The notes: generated by a model from the sequence alone, not told the origin. A stretch of DNA of 64,000 nucleotides from Planctomycetota bacterium (GCA_016873225.1 VGXS01000007.1:1-64000); one strand, 5' to 3'; shown: positions 37,078 to 47,041, counted from the stretch's first letter. Numbers and translations are program-made.

Positions 37078-38619
37078 TCAGAGTTTCGCTGCCGCCCAGG
37101 CCGCGAGGGTTTCCCGCTCGATCTTGCTGTTGTGCCTGCGGTCCACAGGAAATCGCGGGTGAACCATGACGCTGGAGATGGGCAACCCCACCTTGGTGGC
37201 GCGTTCCAGCGCCATGGCGACCATCGTGTCGGGCGCCCCGGGCGCTGGTTCCAACACGAGCGCCGCGCGACCCTTCCCGCAGGCCACGAAAGCCGCGCGG
37301 GCCACTCCCGGCAAGTCAAGGAACATCGCCTCCGTGGCATCCGCTGGAATCGCCCATCCCGCCACGCTCACCACATGGGCCTGCCTGCCGAGATACCAAA
37401 GCATTCCGCGCTCATCGAGCCAACCGAGGTCGCCGGTCCGGTGCACCACCTCTCCATTGAGGATGATCTTGTGACGCTCATCGGCCTCGGGGCGGTTCCA
37501 GTAAGCCCGGGTGACCTGGGGGCCGGCCACCGCGATTTCGCCCCGGCCGCCATGGGCCAGCGCTTGTTGAGAATCCATGCCCGTGGCTCCCCCTTCCGGA
37601 AGGATCATCACCCGCGTGCCGGGGGCGGGCCGACCCAGGCAGATGCCGCGGCCTGCGCGCGTGACTTCCAAGGCTTCGCCAAGGATTTCCCGGTCGGATG
37701 CGCATGCCACCGGCAGCGCTTCGGTCATGCCGTAGGGGGTGTGCAACCGGGCGTCGGGCCGCAGAAGCGGCCTGACGCGCCGCACCAGCGTCCAGGGCAC
37801 CGGCGCCCCGGCGGAAACGAGGCGCTTGAGTCCTGACAGTCCTCCGCGTGATTCCGCGCCCGCGGCGAGGCGGGCCAGCACCGCCGGCGACGCGAACAGG
37901 TTGTCCACCCGGTGGCGGGCCGCCAAATCGAGCAGCATGCCGGCATCGACCGAGGCGGGGCGGGTGAAGTCCATGGGCGGAATGACAGCGGTCATCCTGA
38001 GGACGGGGGCGTAGAGGCCGAAAAGCGGGAAAGTCGAGAGGTCGGTTTCCCCCGGGGCGATGTCAAGCATCGATCCGAGCGCCGAAACCTGCGCGGCGAG
38101 GTTGCCGGCGGAGTAGACGGCTCCCTTGGCCGGGCCGGTGGATCCGCTTGTGTAGAGGATGGCGGCCGTGTCGCCGGGGCCCGCCGGGTGCGAAGGGGAC
38201 CCGCCCGCGGCGGCCTCGCGGAGCGCCTGGCACCCGGGCACCCAGCCGGCGCCGAGGCTGGCGACGACGCGCGCCCTTGGGCAGAGTCCAAGGGCCCAGC
38301 GGGCGATGATGGCCTTGGGAGACCCGATGAACGCGTGGCAGTCGGCCTCGCCAAGGCACTTCCTGAGCCCGGCCAGTCCCATGCCCGGGTCGACCATCAC
38401 CGCCACGGCCCCGATCCTGAACAGCCCGAAAAGGGCGGCGAAGAGGGTTGGCGAGGGGGGCGCCATCATGGCGACGCGGCAGCCGGGCCCGATGCCCATC
38501 GTCAGCATCGCCACCGCGAGCCGGTCGGAGGCCTCGGCGAGCCGCTCAAATGTCCATGACTGCCCGGCTTTGCGCCGGGAAGGGGCCATGATGGCAACAG
38601 CCCGGGGGCGGTCGCTCAC
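37078..38619 (-). CDS. oleC: OleC-type beta-lactone synthetase (AMP-dependent ligase fold)
   Basis: The product is 513 aa from a GTG at 38619. The adenylation motif reads ILYTSGSTGPAKGAVY and the downstream block TPYGMTEALPVACAS is characteristic of OleC rather than acyl-CoA ligases. RTGDLGWLDERGMLWYLGRQAHVV completes the ANL signature. In olefin synthesis OleC converts a beta-hydroxy acid to a beta-lactone using ATP. Protein-like codons (ISKLIPLLLEEA) extend upstream to an ATT at 38653-38655 with GAGG before it, so the true start may be non-standard. Last gene of the operon. Confidence 0.88.
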   Translation of the reverse strand: MSDRPRAVAIMAPSRRKAGQSWTFERLAEASDRLAVAMLTMGIGPGCRVAMMAPPSPTLFAALFGLFRIGAVAVMVDPGMGLAGLRKCLGEADCHAFIGSPKAIIARWALGLCPRARVVASLGAGWVPGCQALREAAAGGSPSHPAGPGDTAAILYTSGSTGPAKGAVYSAGNLAAQVSALGSMLDIAPGETDLSTFPLFGLYAPVLRMTAVIPPMDFTRPASVDAGMLLDLAARHRVDNLFASPAVLARLAAGAESRGGLSGLKRLVSAGAPVPWTLVRRVRPLLRPDARLHTPYGMTEALPVACASDREILGEALEVTRAGRGICLGRPAPGTRVMILPEGGATGMDSQQALAHGGRGEIAVAGPQVTRAYWNRPEADERHKIILNGEVVHRTGDLGWLDERGMLWYLGRQAHVVSVAGWAIPADATEAMFLDLPGVARAAFVACGKGRAALVLEPAPGAPDTMVAMALERATKVGLPISSVMVHPRFPVDRRHNSKIERETLAAWAAAKL

Positions 38620-38665
38620 GGCCTCCTCGAGAAGGAGGGGGATCAGCTTGGAAATGGTCCCATCC

Positions 38666-39583
38666 TCAGGGCGTAAGGAAGGCCTCGATCCGTCGAGAAC
38701 ATTCTAGCGGCTCATCTTCCATGAGCCAGTGTCCCGCCCCGTCAAGGACATGCGCCTGGGCCCCCGGCCAGGCTTTGCGCCAGTGCTCGAGGAACGGCGG
38801 GGTGAAGACGAAGTCACGAAGGCCCCAGAGCAGCAGCATGGGCTTCGACGCCAGGCAGGGCAGGGCCTCGGAGACATGCCTGACGAGATTCCAGGAAGGA
38901 TGTCCTTCGGACAGGGGGATGTCGAGGACGAAGCCGTGGATCGCCGCGCGTTCGTCCCACGAACCGTATGGCGCGAGGAAACCCCGGGCGGCCCCCTCGC
39001 CCAGCGGCCTGGTGACGCCGTGCCTGATGGCGCCCTTGACGAACAGGTTGAGCCCCCTGACAAGCCATGAGCCGAGGAGGGGAGTCCTGGCGAGGCGGAG
39101 GGAGGCGGGGATGGAGGCGCCGGGGGGCAGGCCGAACCCGGCGGTGTTCATGAGGACTAGCCTGCGCACGCGGCCGGGGTTCCTCACGGCCCAGGCCAGG
39201 GCGATCATGCCGCCCCAGTCGTGGGCGACCAGGTCGACAGGCTCGCCGGGCACGGTCATGTCGAGGAGTTCGGCGAGGTCGTCGACGCGCTCGGCGAGGC
39301 GGTGGTGATAACCGGGGGACGGGAGGTCGGAGAGGCCGCAGCCGAGGTGGTCGGGAGCGATGACGCGGTGCCCCCCGGCGAGCGCCGGAATGACGCCCCG
39401 GAAGAGGAACGACCAGGACGGGTTGCCATGCACGAGGACGACGGGCGGGCCGGAGCCCTCGTCGACATGGTGCATCCGGGAGCCCGAGGCGAGTGCGAGC
39501 CACCTGCCGCGGAAGGGGAACGAGCCGGGCGCCAGGCGGGAGAGGACCCGCGCGGCGCGGGCCGGCACCGGCGCCGTCACCAT
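38666..39583 (-). CDS. oleB: OleB-type alpha/beta hydrolase (beta-lactone decarboxylase)
   Basis: The product is 305 aa. The haloalkane-dehalogenase-like triad is visible: nucleophile Asp122 in VAHDWGGM, His285 in GAGHWLMED and probable acid Asp256 in LRDFVF; the oxyanion motif is VHGNPSWSF. OleB proteins share this HDWGG nucleophile and decarboxylate the beta-lactone to a cis-olefin. Its ATG overlaps the oleA stop by 7 nt, and oleC follows, which favours OleB over a true dehalogenase. Confidence 0.87.
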   Translation of the reverse strand: MVTAPVPARAARVLSRLAPGSFPFRGRWLALASGSRMHHVDEGSGPPVVLVHGNPSWSFLFRGVIPALAGGHRVIAPDHLGCGLSDLPSPGYHHRLAERVDDLAELLDMTVPGEPVDLVAHDWGGMIALAWAVRNPGRVRRLVLMNTAGFGLPPGASIPASLRLARTPLLGSWLVRGLNLFVKGAIRHGVTRPLGEGAARGFLAPYGSWDERAAIHGFVLDIPLSEGHPSWNLVRHVSEALPCLASKPMLLLWGLRDFVFTPPFLEHWRKAWPGAQAHVLDGAGHWLMEDEPLECSRRIEAFLTP

Positions 39584-40680
39584 GTCGCACCAAGCATGAG
39601 GCAGTTGAGGCCGCTGCCGATTCCCAGGAGGCCGACGCGCCTGCCGGGGGCGAGCAGCCGCCTCTCGTCGGCCAGGGCGACGGTGGCCGGGAGCGCCGCG
39701 GTGCCCATGTTGCCTAAAAACGGATAGGTTGAGTAGACTTGGTGGCTCGACAGCCCGAACGAGGCCAGCATGGCGTCGCGGTGCGGCGCGCCCACCTGGT
39801 GGCAGACCACCTGGTCGAAGTCGCGCGGCATCATGCCCATGGCCTGCAGGAACGCCTCCCAAGTGCGCTTGCCCAGCTCGAGGCCGTGGCGGAGGACGGC
39901 GACGGAGTCGGTGGCCATGGTCTGCACCACGGGCCCCAGGCCCGAGGCGAGGTGGACCAGAGGCGAGCCGGTGAGCGTGTCGGCCAGGCCCCAACGGCAC
40001 AGGGAGTGGAACCGGGTGTCCGACTGGCTCACGCCGCCGTGCAGCCTGGCGCCGATGCCGCGGCCCCGCCCCTCACCCACCACGACCGCCGCGGCGCCCG
40101 ACCCGCCGGTGAGCGTGGCCAGGGTCTCCCGGTAGTTTTCCATCGTGGGGCAGGCCAGCAGGTGGGAGATGGCGCGCTCGGTGATCTCGCGCGCCGACTC
40201 GCAGGCGACCACCACCCCCGAGCGGATCTGGCCCAGTTCGATCCGGTTGGCGAGGTCGATGATGCCGGTGAGGACGCCCAGGCAGGCGTTGGAGATGTCG
40301 TGAACCCAGCCGGCATGGCGGGCGCCCAGCAGGTCGGCGACACGGCAGGCGGTGGCCGGTTCGAAATGCTCGCGGCAGACGGAAGTGAAGAGGACGGCGT
40401 CGATCTCGGCGGGATCGCGGCCGGCGCGCTCGAGCGCCATGCGCGCCGCCCGGGCCGCGCTTTCCGCCAGGGGCGCGCCCGGTTCCCACCAGCGCCTCTC
40501 CCGGATGCCCGTCATCGCCTCAAGCTGGCCGCGCGGCACGCGCAGCGACTTGAGCGCCGGTTCCAGCCGCTCGTCCAGTTCCTCGCTGGAAACCACGACG
40601 GGAGCCAGGGCGCATGAAAACGACTCAAGGCGCACCCGGTCGTAGCGGGGAACCATCATCTTGCCGCCAAATTCAACCAT
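39577..40680 (-). CDS. oleA: OleA-type thiolase-fold head-to-head condensing enzyme
   Basis: The product is 367 aa. The catalytic Cys133 is in SNACLGVLTGI, His294 in VCHQVGAPHRDAML and Asn324 in FLGNMGTAALP. The OleA-specific Glu107 in FEPATAC and the GIRERRWWEP and GSGLNCLMLG blocks distinguish it from FabH. OleA condenses two acyl thioesters head-to-head to a beta-keto acid. The start at 40680 lies 9 nt after the upstream synthase stop but lacks a clear ribosome-binding site; ATGs at 40659 and 40656 are alternatives. Confidence 0.9.
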   Translation of the reverse strand: MVEFGGKMMVPRYDRVRLESFSCALAPVVVSSEELDERLEPALKSLRVPRGQLEAMTGIRERRWWEPGAPLAESAARAARMALERAGRDPAEIDAVLFTSVCREHFEPATACRVADLLGARHAGWVHDISNACLGVLTGIIDLANRIELGQIRSGVVVACESAREITERAISHLLACPTMENYRETLATLTGGSGAAAVVVGEGRGRGIGARLHGGVSQSDTRFHSLCRWGLADTLTGSPLVHLASGLGPVVQTMATDSVAVLRHGLELGKRTWEAFLQAMGMMPRDFDQVVCHQVGAPHRDAMLASFGLSSHQVYSTYPFLGNMGTAALPATVALADERRLLAPGRRVGLLGIGSGLNCLMLGATW

Positions 40681-40689
40681 AGAAACAAT

Positions 40690-43600
40690 TTAACGCATGG
40701 CGGCGGGTTCGGCCACAATCGGTTTCCAGCGGAGGCGGAACCTTTCCATGCCGTAGATCACCTTGTCGCCCACCACGAGCCAGCCACGCGCCTCCACTTC
40801 CCGGGCCGATTCATCGCGGCCGGTGATTTCCGCGGAAACCGTCACATGGCGGATTCCGGGGGTCACCTGCCCTCGGTAGACCCACCGATGCGGGGAACCG
40901 TCGACGAGGTCGCCCGTGCCGGGCCCCCAGCGGCGCAGGCAGTCGTACCACACCAACTGCAGGAACGCCTCGAGCCCCAATGAACCGGGCCAGACCGGGT
41001 CCTGGTAGAAATGCGCCTTGAAGAACCACGCCTCTGGATCGACCTCGACCCTGCCCTCGAGCCAGCCGAGGCCTTCGGGCCCGCCGGCGGGAAGCCAGGC
41101 GTAGGTGTCGAGCATGCGCCAGCGGTCGCGGGGAAGTCCCGGCCCCTCGGGAACCGGGGTGAAAACGGGAGCCTCCGCCGGCGCGGGCTTCCAGGGCTTG
41201 GCGTCGGAGAGGCCGACCTGCCGCGCCAGCGCCTCCTTGGGGAAGAATCCGAACGAGGTCTGGCCCGAATAGACCGGTTCGCCATCGAGGCGGGTGTCGA
41301 GGTCGTACTCAAGGATGATCATCCCGGCGGAGCGCGAGACCTTGGTCTGCGTCACGGTGGTGGCGAGGGTGCCGCGGCCGGGAACGACGCGGCGGTGGCG
41401 GACCGCCGAGCCGCCGAGGTTGCGGAACGACACATCCACCGGTGAGAGCAGGGCGGCGCCGCCGTGCGCCGCGAGCCAGCCGCACACCTGCAGCGCCGCC
41501 TCAAGCAGCACGGCGAACGGCACCTCCGGCTGGCCCGACTCGGCGATGTACCAGGGATCGGCGGGAACATCGTAGGCTCCGCGGGCCCTGGCGCCCGGGA
41601 GCAGCTTCCACGGTTCGGCCTTCACCGCCTCGATGCGGTCGAGGAACAGGAAAGGCGGGCCGGGCAGCCTGGCGATGACGCGGCCGGAATCGAAGATCCG
41701 GTAAGGTTCGCCGAACGCCTCGGAAGGCTTGCCGACGCAGTAGGCGAGGATCCGCCCGCGGGAGTAGGTCGCGGCGGGGCCGGGCGGGGCGGCGTCGCCG
41801 GCGCGCCACAGGGCGCTTATCGCGGACCCCGATAATCCGTTGAATGTGACCGCGAGGTTCTCCACAGAGACGATCGGCTTTCCGTCAATCAGCAGGATGG
41901 CGTCGGCCAGCGCGGAGGGGGCCGGCTCGAGGGAGCGGCCCGTCACGGTGATCTCGTAACGGAGCACGCGGCAGCCGGGCACCACCTGGCCCCGGCAGCG
42001 CAGCCGGCTGGTGATCCCGGGAGTCGGTTCCGCCGTCCACGAGCCTTCCTCGCCGAGCCAGCCCCATCGCCACATGAGCAGCCGGAGCGTCTGGGCGCAC
42101 GCCTCGTACATGAGCGTGCCGGGCATCACCCTGTCATCGACGAAGTGGCAGACCATGTGCCAATCGTCGGCGCTGATGGCGAGTTCCGCGGCGATGAAAC
42201 CGAGGCCGTGGGCCCCGCCGGCCGGGTCGATGGCCGGAACCGTGTCGAGCAGGGCGAGGCGTCCGCCGGGCAAGCGGGGGGCGCGGAGCGGGGGCAGGTT
42301 CGCGAAGGCGGCGCCGAAGGCCCCGGCGAAGTCGCCCGCGCGGAGCGCCGCGACCTGCCGCGCGTCGAGCGAACCGGCGCCCGGCGGCGCCGGCACCGGT
42401 GGCGCCAGCGAGGCGTCGACGGACTTGGTCGCCGGCATCACGAGGCCCTTGCCGCCGGCCAGTTCCGCCGGCGTGAAGAAGCCGGCGCAGCCTTCCCGCA
42501 TCGACAGGAGCGGCTTGCCGTCCACGGTGGCGTCGTACCGGAAGCGGAACAGGTGGGTTTCGCCGTGGCGGAAGAACTTGTCGACGCTGATGTCGTAGAC
42601 GATGGTGGATCCCGGCCCCGGCCGCCGGTCATGAAAGGTGATTTCAGCGTCGAGAAGGCGGTAATAGGCCAGGCCCCGCGTCTTGAAGTCGATGCCCAGC
42701 CATCCGGCCAGCAGCATGTCGGCCTGCCCGGCCTCGACCGACACGGCCAGCGGGATGGCCCCCTGGTCGAGGTACCAGGCGCCTTCCCTCACATCATGCT
42801 CGGTGACCACCCGGCCATGGCTCATCGAGCAAGGCTCGCCCTCGATCCGGGTCACGCGGTGAACAAGCAGCAACGGCTCATCGGGCAGGCGGACGCGGGA
42901 AGGGTAGCCGTCCACCGGCGCGAACCGCGATCCCATGGCATGGGCCACGCTTCCGCGGGCGAAGCTGACGCACTGCTCCCAGGTCATCGAGCGGCGGACA
43001 TCGGGAAGGGCCCCGGCTTCCATGGTCGCCATGACCGCGCCGGGGGCATCCGGTTCCGGCTGACGGGCCGCGAGGGCGCCCAGCCTTGAAAGCCGGTCGA
43101 GGGCGCCGGCGTGGGCCTCGAGCCAGGCGCCATGGGCCTCCCGGGTGGCGGCCATCGCCTCGGGCCAGCGGTCCCATGCTGCCGCGGGCTCTCCTTGCGC
43201 GACGGCGGGTGCGGATTCCGCCGCGACGGGCCGAGTGGCCGGTGTTGAAACCGGGACGGGCCGAGGGGCCGGTGTTGAAACGGGCCGGGCCGGTTCCGGC
43301 GCGGGCGCCGCCTGGCGCCTTCGGCCCGCGAACAACGGAGCGGGCCTCGGGCCGGCGGCATGGCGGCGCGGCGGGGGAGCGGCCCCGGGTTCGGGCGTGC
43401 CCGGCCATGTCCAGCCACACCGGTGAGCCACGAGCAGGGCCAGGGCCTGGGCCAGCGGAGCGAGGTCGTCGCGTCCGGGCGGATGGATCGCCGCGGTCGC
43501 GTGGGGTTTTCCGGCGAGGGTCTTGCCGATCCACCGCGACATCCCGGTGCCGGGCCCGGCCTCGAGGAACAATCGGGCGCCCTCGTCATGCATCCGGTTG

Positions 43601-46600
43601 ACGACCCTGGGCAGGTCGAGCGGCTCGAGGATTCCCCGGGTCAGGGCGTCCGCCAGCCCCGCGGGATTATGGGGTTCCGAGCGGCCCGTGGCGGTGAAAT
43701 AGACATCCACTCCGGGGCGTTTTTGTCCGTGACGGTGGTGCAGTTGGCGGTAGGCGTCGGCGCACGGACGCGCCGCGGAGCAATGACCCGCCGTCGAGTC
43801 GGCCAGCGGCGTGAAGCGCCCGATGAAGGGGGCCAGCCAGGCGGCCAGGGCCCGCACCTCCCCTCCCACGACGCACTCGCCCGGCGCGAGCGAGGCCAGC
43901 AGGAAAACCCTGTCCTGCCCGGCCAGCGATCGCAGCGCCTCCGAGGCGTCGGTGAGCAGCAGGGCGTTGGCCCAGCGGAAATCGTCATCGGGCCTCAGCC
44001 GGAAATGGATGCGCGCGGCGCGCCATGGCTCGACGAGGTCGTGGGTGAACAGGCTGGAAAGGAGCAGGTCCTGCCTGAGGCCCTCCAGGTCGGGCCAGAT
44101 GTCGGCGGCCACGAGTTGTGTCGATTCGCCGAGGCTGTAGCCCAGGGTGGCCGACCACGGCACGCCCAGCCGGTCGAGCACCCGGGCCGTGAGCCTGCCA
44201 AGCCCGACCTGGGCGAGGATTTTCTGGCATGGCGTCGCCCCCGCGACGGCGTCGGGCGAACCGCGCCAGAAGATGTCGGGCCTGACAATTTCCAGGTCGA
44301 GGTCCTCCGCGGCGATGGCGGGAAAAGCCCTGGCCAGGGCCCGTCCCATGCCGGCGAAGGCGCTTCCCGAACCGGGAAAAACCAGGGCGATCCGCCCACC
44401 GAGGGGTTCGGGCGAGGAAAAGGCGCGGCCCTCGAACCGGGCCGAAAGCGTCGCGAGGGATTCGGCTCCACCCTGCCTCACATAAGCCGCGACGGCGCGG
44501 CGCAGTTCGGAAACCGATTCCCCCGGCCGAGGCACCAGGGCCAGTCCCAGTCTCGCCGCGGGGTTTGCCGCGCCGCGTCCCGGGCCCGATCCATCCGAGG
44601 CTTCCAAGAGGGCCGCCAGTTCGTCGGCGCCATCCGCCTCGAAAGCCCGCAACGGCAACCCGGGGGCTTCCGCGGGTGTCGGGGCCGCCGACGATTCTTC
44701 CACCAGCACGGCCGCGCAACCGGCGTGCCTGTCCATCAGGCAGGCGCCGCCGGTGCGGGGTTCCATCGGGGAGGTCCTGAGCCAGGCGTCGCCGTCGCCG
44801 GGGTCGGCCAGCGGCGAGGGGCGGATTCCGGGGGGGCCGCCCGCGGGAAGCCGGTTCGACTCGAGGCAGCCGATGATTTCCACCACGCACTCGAGGCCGG
44901 CGGCGTGGTCGGGCACCCCGGTCGCGATTTTTCGGCGGGCCGTCGCCACCCCGTCGCGCCGCGTCCGCGGAGCCAGGAGTTCCACGAGGGCCTGTTCGAT
45001 CTCGGGACCGTCGGCGACCAGCCAGGCCTGCACCGTGCCCGGATGCGTCTCGCAGGGCGCCAGCGCCGATTCCACCGCCTGGCAAACCTGGGCGCCGGAA
45101 GGGTCGGGGCCACCCTCGCACGCCACCCCCTTGAGGATGGCGACGAGCGACCGGCCGGCCTTGGCCGCGGCCTGCAACCCCGCCACGGCCATCGCCACGG
45201 CGCGCGGCGGTCCGTGGGATTCATCGGCCTCCACGGCACCGACAAGCGCTAGGTCGACCTCGCCACCTTCTAGCGCGTCGACAGCCGCCTGCAGCGCCGC
45301 GACTCCCGAAAGCGGACCCGCCGAGATGGTGATCGACGGCCCGGTGAGGCGGAACTCCCTCGAGATCCGGCTTGGCGCCAGGCTCACCAGCGCCCCGAGC
45401 GTACGCTCGGCGTCCAGTGGCGGGTGGGCGTGGTCGCGGTCGGCGGGCGGCGGCACGAGGTGGCGAAGGTGGAAACGGCTGGCCCTTGGATCGAGGCCCG
45501 CGCCCAGGTACACGCCGGTCCTTTCGGGCAGCGGCCCCGAGGCTTCAAGGCGCGCCAGCAGGCGGGACGCCGCTTGCCAGGCCACGGCCTGCTGCGGAAG
45601 CATTCCCTCAAGCTCGGTGGGTGGAATCGACTGGTGGAACGCCTCGGGAAGCGAATCACCCGCGACAAGCCTTTCCTTTCCCAAAACGGCGAGCGTAGGA
45701 GGCGAGACACGGTCGAAGGCGACGGCCACGCCGCCTGACAGATGCTCCTCCACGAGCAGGTGGGCGTTGACGCCCCCGAACCCGAAGCCGCTCAGCGCCG
45801 CCCGCCTCGGAACCCCCGGCCCCCTCCGGCGCCATTCCTCCGGCGCCGTTGGCAGCCGGAATGCGCTTCCCTCAAGCGGGATTCCCGGGGCGGCCGACTC
45901 GAAGCCCGTGGCCGGGGGCAAGACGCCCTCGGAAACCGCCATGAGGACCTTGGCCAGGGCCGGCGCTCCCGCGGCGGTGAGCATGTGGCCGACATTCGCC
46001 TTCACCGAGCCCAGGACGCAGGCCCCGGCCGGCGCCCCGGACCACACCTCCTTGAGGCTGGCGAACTCGACCCGGTCGCCAAGCGGAGTTCCGGGAGCGT
46101 GGCACTCCACATAGTCGATCATGTCTGGCGACCAGCCCGCCCGGGCGTGGGCCCGGCGCATGGCGTCGGTTTGTCCGGCGGAGGAGGGCGTGAGCAGGTG
46201 GCCCGCAGGATCGTTCGACAGGCCCGCCGCGACGATGACGCCGAGGATTTTCTCGCCCCGGGCCACCGCGTCGGACAGGCGCCTCAGCGCGAACACCCCG
46301 GCCCCCTCGCCCACCACCAGGCCGTCGGCGCGGCCGTCGAACGGCGAGCAGCGTCCCGAGGGCGAGAGGGCCCTCAGCCGGGAGAAACCTGTTTGGGTGT
46401 AGAGCGGATCCGGGCAGGAGACGCCACCGGCCAGCACGAGGTCGGCGCGGCCACGAGCCAGCTCGCCCATGCCCAGGGCCAGGGCGTAGTAGGTGCTGGC
46501 GCAGGCCGCGTCGAGGGTGAGGCAGGCGCCCCGGGCCCCCACCGACGCTGCCAGGGCCCGCGCCGGGGCGAACGCGGGGTTCACGGCGTCGTCGCGCGGG

Positions 46601-47031
46601 TCGCCCGCGTCGCGGACAACGGCCCCGAGGGCTTCCAAGCCCGCGGAGGCTTCGCGCCTTTCACGCGCCATCGAGGTTTTCGTCGGCAGGGCGATGTGGC
46701 CCAGCACCACGCCAATCCGGGCCGGAGCGGGCAGCGACAGGCCACTGAGCGCCATGGCGCCGGCGCGCGCGGCCAAGGCGCGGCCGGGATCACCCGGCCC
46801 TTCGGGAAGTTCGGCCAACAGGCAGGCCCGCGTCGACAGCACGCTGTCGGCCCGGGCGCCGGACGGGTCGCGGAGCGATTCCGGATCGGCGCCCCATCGG
46901 GACGCTGGAACCGGGCCGCTGGCCGATTCCCGGGCCAGCACCATCCGCCACAGGCCGTGGGCGTCGACGCCGGGGGGGAACCATCCCCCCATGCCGACGA
47001 TCGCGACGGGTTCCTGCCGTGCCGGGGCCAT
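40690..47031 (-). CDS. pfaC: PUFA-type synthase subunit, KS-CLF-AT-DH-DH (Pfa3/PfaC-PfaB fusion)
   Basis: The product is 2113 aa. The ketosynthase (about 8-430) has Cys in LDAACASTYY (about 175), His in ECHAPGTPLGD and His in KANVGHMLTAAG. A second KS-like domain (about 440-660) has ITISAGPLSG, with Pro where the Cys should be, so it is a chain-length-factor type. An acyltransferase (about 890-1240) has GYSLGES. After a Pro/Ala-rich linker come two FabA-like dehydratase regions with active motifs HFVDDRVMPGTL (about 1631) and HFYQDPVWPGSL (about 2007), each preceded by a degenerate hot-dog domain. The order equals myxobacterial Pfa3, but no AGPAT domain follows. Confidence 0.9.
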   Translation of the reverse strand: MAPARQEPVAIVGMGGWFPPGVDAHGLWRMVLARESASGPVPASRWGADPESLRDPSGARADSVLSTRACLLAELPEGPGDPGRALAARAGAMALSGLSLPAPARIGVVLGHIALPTKTSMARERREASAGLEALGAVVRDAGDPRDDAVNPAFAPARALAASVGARGACLTLDAACASTYYALALGMGELARGRADLVLAGGVSCPDPLYTQTGFSRLRALSPSGRCSPFDGRADGLVVGEGAGVFALRRLSDAVARGEKILGVIVAAGLSNDPAGHLLTPSSAGQTDAMRRAHARAGWSPDMIDYVECHAPGTPLGDRVEFASLKEVWSGAPAGACVLGSVKANVGHMLTAAGAPALAKVLMAVSEGVLPPATGFESAAPGIPLEGSAFRLPTAPEEWRRRGPGVPRRAALSGFGFGGVNAHLLVEEHLSGGVAVAFDRVSPPTLAVLGKERLVAGDSLPEAFHQSIPPTELEGMLPQQAVAWQAASRLLARLEASGPLPERTGVYLGAGLDPRASRFHLRHLVPPPADRDHAHPPLDAERTLGALVSLAPSRISREFRLTGPSITISAGPLSGVAALQAAVDALEGGEVDLALVGAVEADESHGPPRAVAMAVAGLQAAAKAGRSLVAILKGVACEGGPDPSGAQVCQAVESALAPCETHPGTVQAWLVADGPEIEQALVELLAPRTRRDGVATARRKIATGVPDHAAGLECVVEIIGCLESNRLPAGGPPGIRPSPLADPGDGDAWLRTSPMEPRTGGACLMDRHAGCAAVLVEESSAAPTPAEAPGLPLRAFEADGADELAALLEASDGSGPGRGAANPAARLGLALVPRPGESVSELRRAVAAYVRQGGAESLATLSARFEGRAFSSPEPLGGRIALVFPGSGSAFAGMGRALARAFPAIAAEDLDLEIVRPDIFWRGSPDAVAGATPCQKILAQVGLGRLTARVLDRLGVPWSATLGYSLGESTQLVAADIWPDLEGLRQDLLLSSLFTHDLVEPWRAARIHFRLRPDDDFRWANALLLTDASEALRSLAGQDRVFLLASLAPGECVVGGEVRALAAWLAPFIGRFTPLADSTAGHCSAARPCADAYRQLHHRHGQKRPGVDVYFTATGRSEPHNPAGLADALTRGILEPLDLPRVVNRMHDEGARLFLEAGPGTGMSRWIGKTLAGKPHATAAIHPPGRDDLAPLAQALALLVAHRCGWTWPGTPEPGAAPPPRRHAAGPRPAPLFAGRRRQAAPAPEPARPVSTPAPRPVPVSTPATRPVAAESAPAVAQGEPAAAWDRWPEAMAATREAHGAWLEAHAGALDRLSRLGALAARQPEPDAPGAVMATMEAGALPDVRRSMTWEQCVSFARGSVAHAMGSRFAPVDGYPSRVRLPDEPLLLVHRVTRIEGEPCSMSHGRVVTEHDVREGAWYLDQGAIPLAVSVEAGQADMLLAGWLGIDFKTRGLAYYRLLDAEITFHDRRPGPGSTIVYDISVDKFFRHGETHLFRFRYDATVDGKPLLSMREGCAGFFTPAELAGGKGLVMPATKSVDASLAPPVPAPPGAGSLDARQVAALRAGDFAGAFGAAFANLPPLRAPRLPGGRLALLDTVPAIDPAGGAHGLGFIAAELAISADDWHMVCHFVDDRVMPGTLMYEACAQTLRLLMWRWGWLGEEGSWTAEPTPGITSRLRCRGQVVPGCRVLRYEITVTGRSLEPAPSALADAILLIDGKPIVSVENLAVTFNGLSGSAISALWRAGDAAPPGPAATYSRGRILAYCVGKPSEAFGEPYRIFDSGRVIARLPGPPFLFLDRIEAVKAEPWKLLPGARARGAYDVPADPWYIAESGQPEVPFAVLLEAALQVCGWLAAHGGAALLSPVDVSFRNLGGSAVRHRRVVPGRGTLATTVTQTKVSRSAGMIILEYDLDTRLDGEPVYSGQTSFGFFPKEALARQVGLSDAKPWKPAPAEAPVFTPVPEGPGLPRDRWRMLDTYAWLPAGGPEGLGWLEGRVEVDPEAWFFKAHFYQDPVWPGSLGLEAFLQLVWYDCLRRWGPGTGDLVDGSPHRWVYRGQVTPGIRHVTVSAEITGRDESAREVEARGWLVVGDKVIYGMERFRLRWKPIVAEPAAMR

Positions 47032-47041
47032 CGGGGGGATC

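Noticed and set aside
38666..39583. Haloalkane dehalogenase
   Set aside because: The catalytic pattern is shared with OleB, and overlap with oleA and adjacency to oleC point to OleB.
39577..40680. FabH-type ketoacyl-ACP synthase III
   Set aside because: The FEPATAC Glu, GIRERRWWE block and gene context fit OleA.
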